NCBI RefSeq assembly: GCF_021440085.1
Contig: NZ_JAKCPW010000016.1
Span: forward strand, 1-64,000
Source: Dyadobacter sp. CY261
Lineage (GTDB): Bacteria; Bacteroidota; Bacteroidia; Cytophagales; Spirosomataceae
Direction: 5' to 3'
Length of the DNA: 64,000 bases
The notes beneath the pieces were generated by a model. The model was given only the letters and a program-made list of their open reading frames with translations, ran no database searches and had not been told where the DNA came from. How positions within the stretch are numbered: position 1 is the first letter of the stretch; every line of letters starts with the position of its first letter. Positions 60,320-64,000 of the stretch are shown in pieces. Both the position numbers and the translations under genes were made by a program.

Positions 60320-60967
60320 TCAGACAAGCTGCGGTATGTCAAGACGGTACACGTCGTCGGCGTAGTTGGTAGCGTCGATGGTAACGTCCATATCTTTCAG
60401 AATACCATTGCTGATGTCGTAGACGACGCCGTGCACTTGCAGCTTTTTGCCATTGGCCCAGGCAGTTTGTACGATCGTCGTTTTGGCCAGGTCGCGTACT
60501 TGTTCCTGCACATTGATTTCCACGAAGCGGTCTGCCCTTTGTTTGAGATCTTCAATGGCATTCAGCTCCTGTGCGTGTAGGCGGTACACGTCTTTGATGT
60601 GACGCAGCCAGTTGTCGATAAGGCCCACTTGTTTGTTGCCCATTGCCGTGATCACGCCACCGCAGCCATAATGCCCGCACACGAGGATATGTTCGACGCC
60701 CAGCACATTTACCGAATAATCGAGCACGCTTAGCATGCTGATGTCGGTGTGGATCACCATGTTGGCGATGTTCCGGTGTACGAAAATATCGCCGGGCTGG
60801 GTTCCGGTCAGTTGATTGGCGGGAACGCGGCTATCAGAGCAGCCGATCCATAGGAATTTAGGAGTCTGGCCTTTTGCCAGATTTGAGAAAAATTCCGGGT
60901 CAGCGTTCGTCGTCTCTTCTGCCCACTTTTTGTTGTTTTCAAATAACTGGTTATAAGCCCTTATCAT
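60320..60967 (-). CDS. can: Beta-carbonic anhydrase
   Basis: A 215-residue beta-class carbonic anhydrase that interconverts CO2 and bicarbonate. Zinc and active-site motifs are present: WIGCSDSRVPANQLTGTQPGDIFVHRNIANMV (Cys, Asp-Arg) and HILVCGHYGCGGVITAM (His-x-x-Cys). It heads an operon with the SulP transporter, which points to bicarbonate supply. Confidence 0.95.
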   Translation of the reverse strand: MIRAYNQLFENNKKWAEETTNADPEFFSNLAKGQTPKFLWIGCSDSRVPANQLTGTQPGDIFVHRNIANMVIHTDISMLSVLDYSVNVLGVEHILVCGHYGCGGVITAMGNKQVGLIDNWLRHIKDVYRLHAQELNAIEDLKQRADRFVEINVQEQVRDLAKTTIVQTAWANGKKLQVHGVVYDISNGILKDMDVTIDATNYADDVYRLDIPQLV

Positions 60968-61093
60968 GATTTCTTAGTGTAAATATTAGGATGAAAAATA
61001 GAGGAACATGCCGGTTTAGACGTGGAAAGGCCACATCGGCAATAATCGGTAGTGCATTGGCATTACTCGACTTGAAATATTTTTAGGAAGAAA

Positions 61094-61393
61094 TCAGGTA
61101 AGCTCCGGAGGCGGAGATAGCAGGTTGCGGTAGATTTCGTTGTCGAAATTCGCAGTGTAGAAGAAAGAGCTTTTGACCGGTATTAATGTGACAAAATGGT
61201 CAAAATGTACGCTTTGTGAAATTAAAAGTTGGTCGTCGTTCAGTTTTTCGACCTCTGTTTTCTCTTCGTTGTCACAGGTGCCCGTATCGCAAACCACAGA
61301 TGACTTTTCTTTGACCAGCAACAAGCTAGCAACATCTGTGGCTTTACAGATGAGGAAGGCCGTAAGTAGTATAAGACAAAGTGTTCTGAACAA
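61094..61393 (-). CDS. Small exported hypothetical protein
   Basis: A 99-residue protein with a signal-peptide-like start (MFRTLCLILLTAFLICKATDVASLLLV), two Cys in VVCDTGTCDNEEKTEVEKL, and a C-terminal FFYTANFDNEIYRNLLSPPPELT. I do not recognise a family; proteins with a like FDNxIYxNLLSPPPELxS tail occur in Bacteroidota (recall only). Possibly periplasmic. It stands alone. Confidence 0.5.
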   Translation of the reverse strand: MFRTLCLILLTAFLICKATDVASLLLVKEKSSVVCDTGTCDNEEKTEVEKLNDDQLLISQSVHFDHFVTLIPVKSSFFYTANFDNEIYRNLLSPPPELT

Positions 61394-61517
61394 GAAAAAA
61401 CAGGTTTTAGAGAACCAAGATAACAGCTAACGCGTCTAAAACGTTCGATAAGTTACTTTTTAGTATGCTTTTAGAATGAATTTTATGTTAAGTGGAAAGC
61501 CAAAAGAGCTAAAAAAA

Positions 61518-61535
61518 GGGTTGTATCAACAACCC
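61518..61535 (-). terminator. Perfect terminator directly after the 36-residue ORF
   Basis: Perfect seven-base stem (61518-61524 with 61529-61535) with a four-base loop; on the minus strand it is followed by seven T's (61511-61517 on the plus strand are A). It begins at the base next to the stop codon of the small ORF. Confidence 0.85.
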
Positions 61536-61646
61536 TCACTTATTCGCTTTCCATTGCTTTTCATTGTTCTCCAACCAACGCCCAACCAGGAACGCGGAGC
61601 TTAGAAGAACTACATAAAACGCAATCATAACAACGGTCATCATCAT
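61536..61646 (-). CDS. 36-residue single-pass membrane protein
   Basis: This ORF, too short for usual gene finders, reads MMMTVVMIAFYVVLLSSAFLV, then GRWLENNEKQWKANK and stop. It has one strong membrane helix (about residues 3-21) followed by a basic/acidic tail, a common shape for small membrane regulators. Its stop abuts a perfect terminator. The start is one of three consecutive ATGs; 61646 is the furthest upstream. Two of its Trp lie in the tail. No family is recognised, though small proteins attached to respiratory or transport complexes look like this. Confidence 0.55.
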   Translation of the reverse strand: MMMTVVMIAFYVVLLSSAFLVGRWLENNEKQWKANK

Positions 61647-61726
61647 AGTTGTACTCGATTATAATGCAATGTAAGATGGACAAAAATAGCTAAAAAATGC
61701 CACAACTGACGGCTACTAGGAAAAAA

Positions 61727-62851
61727 TTACAGGACCCCCTTGGTCGACGGCATGAAATCCAGCGCTTTAAGATCGCGTTTAACCGCCATCTTAATGGCTT
61801 TCGCAAATGCCTTAAAAATCGATTCAATCTTGTGGTGCTCGTTTTCACCTTCTACTTTAATGTTCAGGTTCGAGAGCGAAGTGTCTGAGAATGACTTGAA
61901 AAAGTGGAAGAACATCTCCGTTGGCATTTCCCCGATTTTCTCTCTCTTAAACTCAGCATCCCAAACAATCCACGGCCGGCCGGAAAAATCAATAGCAACC
62001 TGAGCCAATGCTTCGTCCATTGGCAGGAGGAAACCATAACGGCTAATGCCGCGCTTGTCGCCGATAGCCTGGCGGTAAGCTTCGCCTAATGCGAGAGCGG
62101 TGTCTTCGATAGTATGGTGCTCGTCGATATGCAGATCGCCCTCAACCTGGATCGACAGATCGGCGCCGGAATGGCGGGCGAGCTGGTCGAGCATGTGGTC
62201 GAAGAAGCCCAGGCCGGTGTGAATATCCGAGCGGCCGCTGCCGTCGAGGTTCAGTTCGACTTTGATCTGCGTTTCTTTGGTATTTCTTTCGACAGATGCC
62301 TTTCGGGAAGGAAGCTTCAAATGCTCGTAAATGGCGTCCCAATCGGTGGTAATCAATGCGGTGGCTTCGTTCTGCTGTTCGGTAATGCCTTCTGCTGGTA
62401 ATTCAGGGCGGAAAAGGATGGCTTTTGAGCCCAGATTGACTGCCAGTTGAACGTCCGTGAGTCGATCACCGATCACGTAGCTGTTGGCGAGGTCATATTC
62501 ATTTGAAAAATAAGCCGTCAACATGCCGATGCCCGGTTTGCGGGTGGGCAGATTATCTTCTGGGAAACTGCGGTCGATATGTACTTCTGCAAAGCGGATG
62601 TCTTCGCCTTCGAGGGTTTTCACCATCTTGTTCTGTGCGGGCCAGAAAGTGTCTTCCGGGAAGGAGCTTGTGCCGAGGCCGTCCTGGTTGGTGACCATCA
62701 CCAGCTCGTAATCCGTTTCTTCAGCGATTTTGCGCAATGCAGAAATGGCTTTGGGTAGGAATTCGAGTTTTTCGAGGGAATCAACCTGAAAATCGGTAGG
62801 GGGCTCGACGATAATTGTACCGTCGCGGTCGATAAATAGTACTTTTTTCAT
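61727..62851 (-). CDS. hisB: Bifunctional histidinol-phosphatase/imidazoleglycerol-phosphate dehydratase
   Basis: A 374-residue HisB. The N-terminal half is a HAD histidinol-phosphatase (FIDRDGTIIVEPP, MVTNQDGLGTSSFP, then ANSYVIGDRLTDVQLA); the C-terminal half (from about 175) is the dehydratase with GLGFFDHMLDQLARHSGADL and HIDEHHTIEDTALALGEA (manganese His ligands) and a final FEHHKIES-like motif (ENEHHKIESIFKAFAKAI). It does steps 6 and 8 of histidine synthesis. No other his gene is adjacent. Confidence 0.96.
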   Translation of the reverse strand: MKKVLFIDRDGTIIVEPPTDFQVDSLEKLEFLPKAISALRKIAEETDYELVMVTNQDGLGTSSFPEDTFWPAQNKMVKTLEGEDIRFAEVHIDRSFPEDNLPTRKPGIGMLTAYFSNEYDLANSYVIGDRLTDVQLAVNLGSKAILFRPELPAEGITEQQNEATALITTDWDAIYEHLKLPSRKASVERNTKETQIKVELNLDGSGRSDIHTGLGFFDHMLDQLARHSGADLSIQVEGDLHIDEHHTIEDTALALGEAYRQAIGDKRGISRYGFLLPMDEALAQVAIDFSGRPWIVWDAEFKREKIGEMPTEMFFHFFKSFSDTSLSNLNIKVEGENEHHKIESIFKAFAKAIKMAVKRDLKALDFMPSTKGVL

Positions 62852-62878
62852 TAACAGATTTGGATTACAAGCGCATTA

Positions 62879-62909
62879 CAAAATTCCGCTGCGCTTATTT
62901 CGCTGCAAA
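62879..62909 (-). promoter_or_regulatory. Predicted hisB promoter
   Basis: On the minus strand TTTG (62906-62909), a 19-base spacer and GAATTTTG (62879-62886) match the Bacteroidota promoter with one mismatch in the -7 element. It lies 28 bases before the hisB start. Confidence 0.5.
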
Positions 62910-63000
62910 GGTCGCAAAGAATGCCTAATTGAAAAGCAGTTGGCCTCGAATAATGCAGGATGCGGGAATTTTGTAAGGTGGGAGAGCGGTTAGGAAATTG

Positions 63001-63008
63001 TAACTTTG
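63001..63008 (+). promoter_or_regulatory. Candidate -7 element for ribE
   Basis: TAACTTTG, a full TAnnTTTG match, ends 20 bases ahead of the ribE ATG at 63029. A clear -33 TTG at the right spacing is not seen. Confidence 0.4.
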
Positions 63009-63028
63009 CATTATAATCCAATATCGAG

Positions 63029-63622
63029 ATGTTTACAGGGATCGTAGAATCAACCGCGGAAGTGGTGAATGTCGCAACGGAAGGAACTAATAAGACCTTC
63101 ACATTCCGTTCGGACATTGCTAATGAGTTTAAAATAGATCAGAGTGTCAGCCACAATGGCGTTTGTCTTACAGTAGTTGCCGTGGATGGTAACGAATATA
63201 AAGTAACCGCCATTGAAGAAACGCTTTTGAAAAGCAACCTGGGAGAGCTGGTTGGTGGCAGCAAAGTAAATCTCGAACGCTGCATGCCAGCCAATGGGCG
63301 TTTCGACGGTCACATTGTGCAAGGACATGTGGACCAGACCGCCATATGCACGCAAATTCAGGAGCGTGATGGTAGCTGGTTGTTTGATTTTGAATATGAC
63401 GCATCCAAAGGGAATATCACAGTCGAAAAAGGCTCAATTTGCATTAATGGCGTGAGTCTCACGGTCTTCAATTCGGGTGAAAACTCATTCCGGGTAGCGA
63501 TTATCCCTTATACCTATAACTTTACCAACTTCCATTCGTTGAAAGCAGGGGATTCGGTAAACCTGGAATTTGATATTCTGGGCAAATACATCAAGAGAAT
63601 TCTCGGGTCGTATGCTGCCTAG
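63029..63622 (+). CDS. ribE: Riboflavin synthase, alpha subunit
   Basis: A 197-residue riboflavin synthase with two similar beta-barrel halves. It starts MFTGIVESTAEVV, has SVSHNGVCLTVV and VNLERCMPANGRFDGHIVQGHVDQTA, then the second barrel with GSICINGVSLTV and IPYTYNFTNF. It makes riboflavin from two lumazine molecules. Length is normal. No other rib gene is adjacent. Confidence 0.95.
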   Translation: MFTGIVESTAEVVNVATEGTNKTFTFRSDIANEFKIDQSVSHNGVCLTVVAVDGNEYKVTAIEETLLKSNLGELVGGSKVNLERCMPANGRFDGHIVQGHVDQTAICTQIQERDGSWLFDFEYDASKGNITVEKGSICINGVSLTVFNSGENSFRVAIIPYTYNFTNFHSLKAGDSVNLEFDILGKYIKRILGSYAA

Positions 63623-63692
63623 CATATTGGCATCTTGGAATATTACGTTTATTTTTACCCGTTTATAATCCCAAAGCGCATCCAATACATTC

Positions 63693-64000
63693 ATGGCCAA
63701 AATAAGTACACAGTCCAGAACTGATCTTTTTACACATATCGGAATCATCGTCTCGCTGCTTTTGGTCCTTTTTCTGGGATTTTTCTTCGTTTATCTTCCT
63801 TTTACCACCAATCATGGTGAGGCCATTACGGTGCCCGATTTGAAAAAGAAGAGCGTAGAAGGCCTTGAAGAATTCCTGGGCGATCGCGACCTGCGCTACG
63901 AGGTCGACTGTACTTTTGTAACCAATGTTCCTGCGTTGACCATCATTTCCCAGTATCCGTTACCGGGCTCGAAGGTGAAGGAAGGACGCAAAATCTACGT
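63693..64000 (+). CDS. PASTA-domain membrane protein (partial, cut by window end)
   Basis: The first 102 residues: MAKISTQSRTDLFTHIGIIVSLLLVLFLGFFFVYLPFTTNHG gives a short cytoplasmic end and one membrane helix, followed by a PASTA domain (ITVPDLKKKSVEGLEEFLGDRDLRYEVDCTFVTNVPALTIISQYPLPGSKVKEGRKIYV). PASTA domains bind peptidoglycan fragments or take part in cell-wall proteins. No kinase domain precedes it, so it is not a PknB-type kinase in this part. The rest lies beyond the window. Confidence 0.85.
   Translation, partial: MAKISTQSRTDLFTHIGIIVSLLLVLFLGFFFVYLPFTTNHGEAITVPDLKKKSVEGLEEFLGDRDLRYEVDCTFVTNVPALTIISQYPLPGSKVKEGRKIY

Noticed and set aside
1..64000. Search for tRNA, rRNA, intact insertion sequences, prophage or conjugative genes
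   Set aside because: I saw no tRNA-like cloverleaf, no transposase or integrase frame, no phage gene and no rRNA segment; the eye can miss a single tRNA, so tRNAscan would be the deciding test.

Overview
This is a 64 kb chromosomal window from a member of the Bacteroidota, most likely order Cytophagales and close to Dyadobacter/Spirosomataceae (inference from gene content). Supporting signs are a type IX secretion gene (porQ), a DUF4494 protein, a nucleoside:H+ symporter next to a DUF486 protein, a bifunctional hisB, split transketolase genes and a tandem BCP-type peroxiredoxin. Shine-Dalgarno sequences are generally absent, and several promoters fit the Bacteroidota pattern TTG-N19/20-TAnnTTTG. 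I see no tRNA, rRNA, CRISPR array, intact insertion sequence or prophage. The window is mostly ordinary housekeeping DNA.

Layout. 1-9.7 kb: DUF4494 protein, a lipoprotein, a large membrane protein, exonuclease III, a Uma2 nuclease, a pseudouridine synthase, mutS, a nucleoside permease and DUF486, closed by a perfect 21-bp hairpin. 9.7-11.7 kb: an RNA-binding protein, then a decayed segment with three broken genes (the tail of an SMP-30-like propeller, a RES toxin and its Xre-family antitoxin). 11.7-22.2 kb: a HEAT/DUF1080 protein and a Tat-exported oxidoreductase (probably sugar breakdown), a carboxyltransferase, porQ, a reductase, a double ABC ATPase and a PfpI protein. 22.4-28.4 kb: clpB, a YCII protein, pyrF-lysA and rfbC. 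28.4-33.8 kb: a DJ-1 family protein lacking its nucleophile, a membrane sensor/kinase/regulator operon and small proteins (SelW-like, Hsp20-like). 33.9-45.3 kb: metG, an epimerase, two TPR proteins, a glycosyltransferase, two convergent M16 peptidases, an amidohydrolase and ispF. 45.3-51.6 kb: dps, a small sigma/anti-sigma-like pair, a HAD phosphatase, a two-gene membrane operon rich in paired histidine motifs, and an NlpC/P60 lipoprotein. 51.8-64 kb: an FAH-family protein, an M23 peptidase, bcp, transketolase halves, an ECF sigma operon, a carbonic anhydrase-SulP pair, small exported and membrane proteins, hisB, ribE and the start of a PASTA protein.

The strongest candidates for something undescribed are the operon at 47994-50860 (a multi-pass protein with a duplicated D-W-H...S-P-P-H motif, coupled to a protein with H-x-H-P motifs), a 36-residue membrane protein at 61536-61646 followed at once by a terminator, and a possible small RNA or leader around 32.1-32.2 kb. 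The decayed toxin-antitoxin locus, the Cys-to-Ala DJ-1 protein and a frameshifted mini-gene upstream of ispF are the clearest anomalies.
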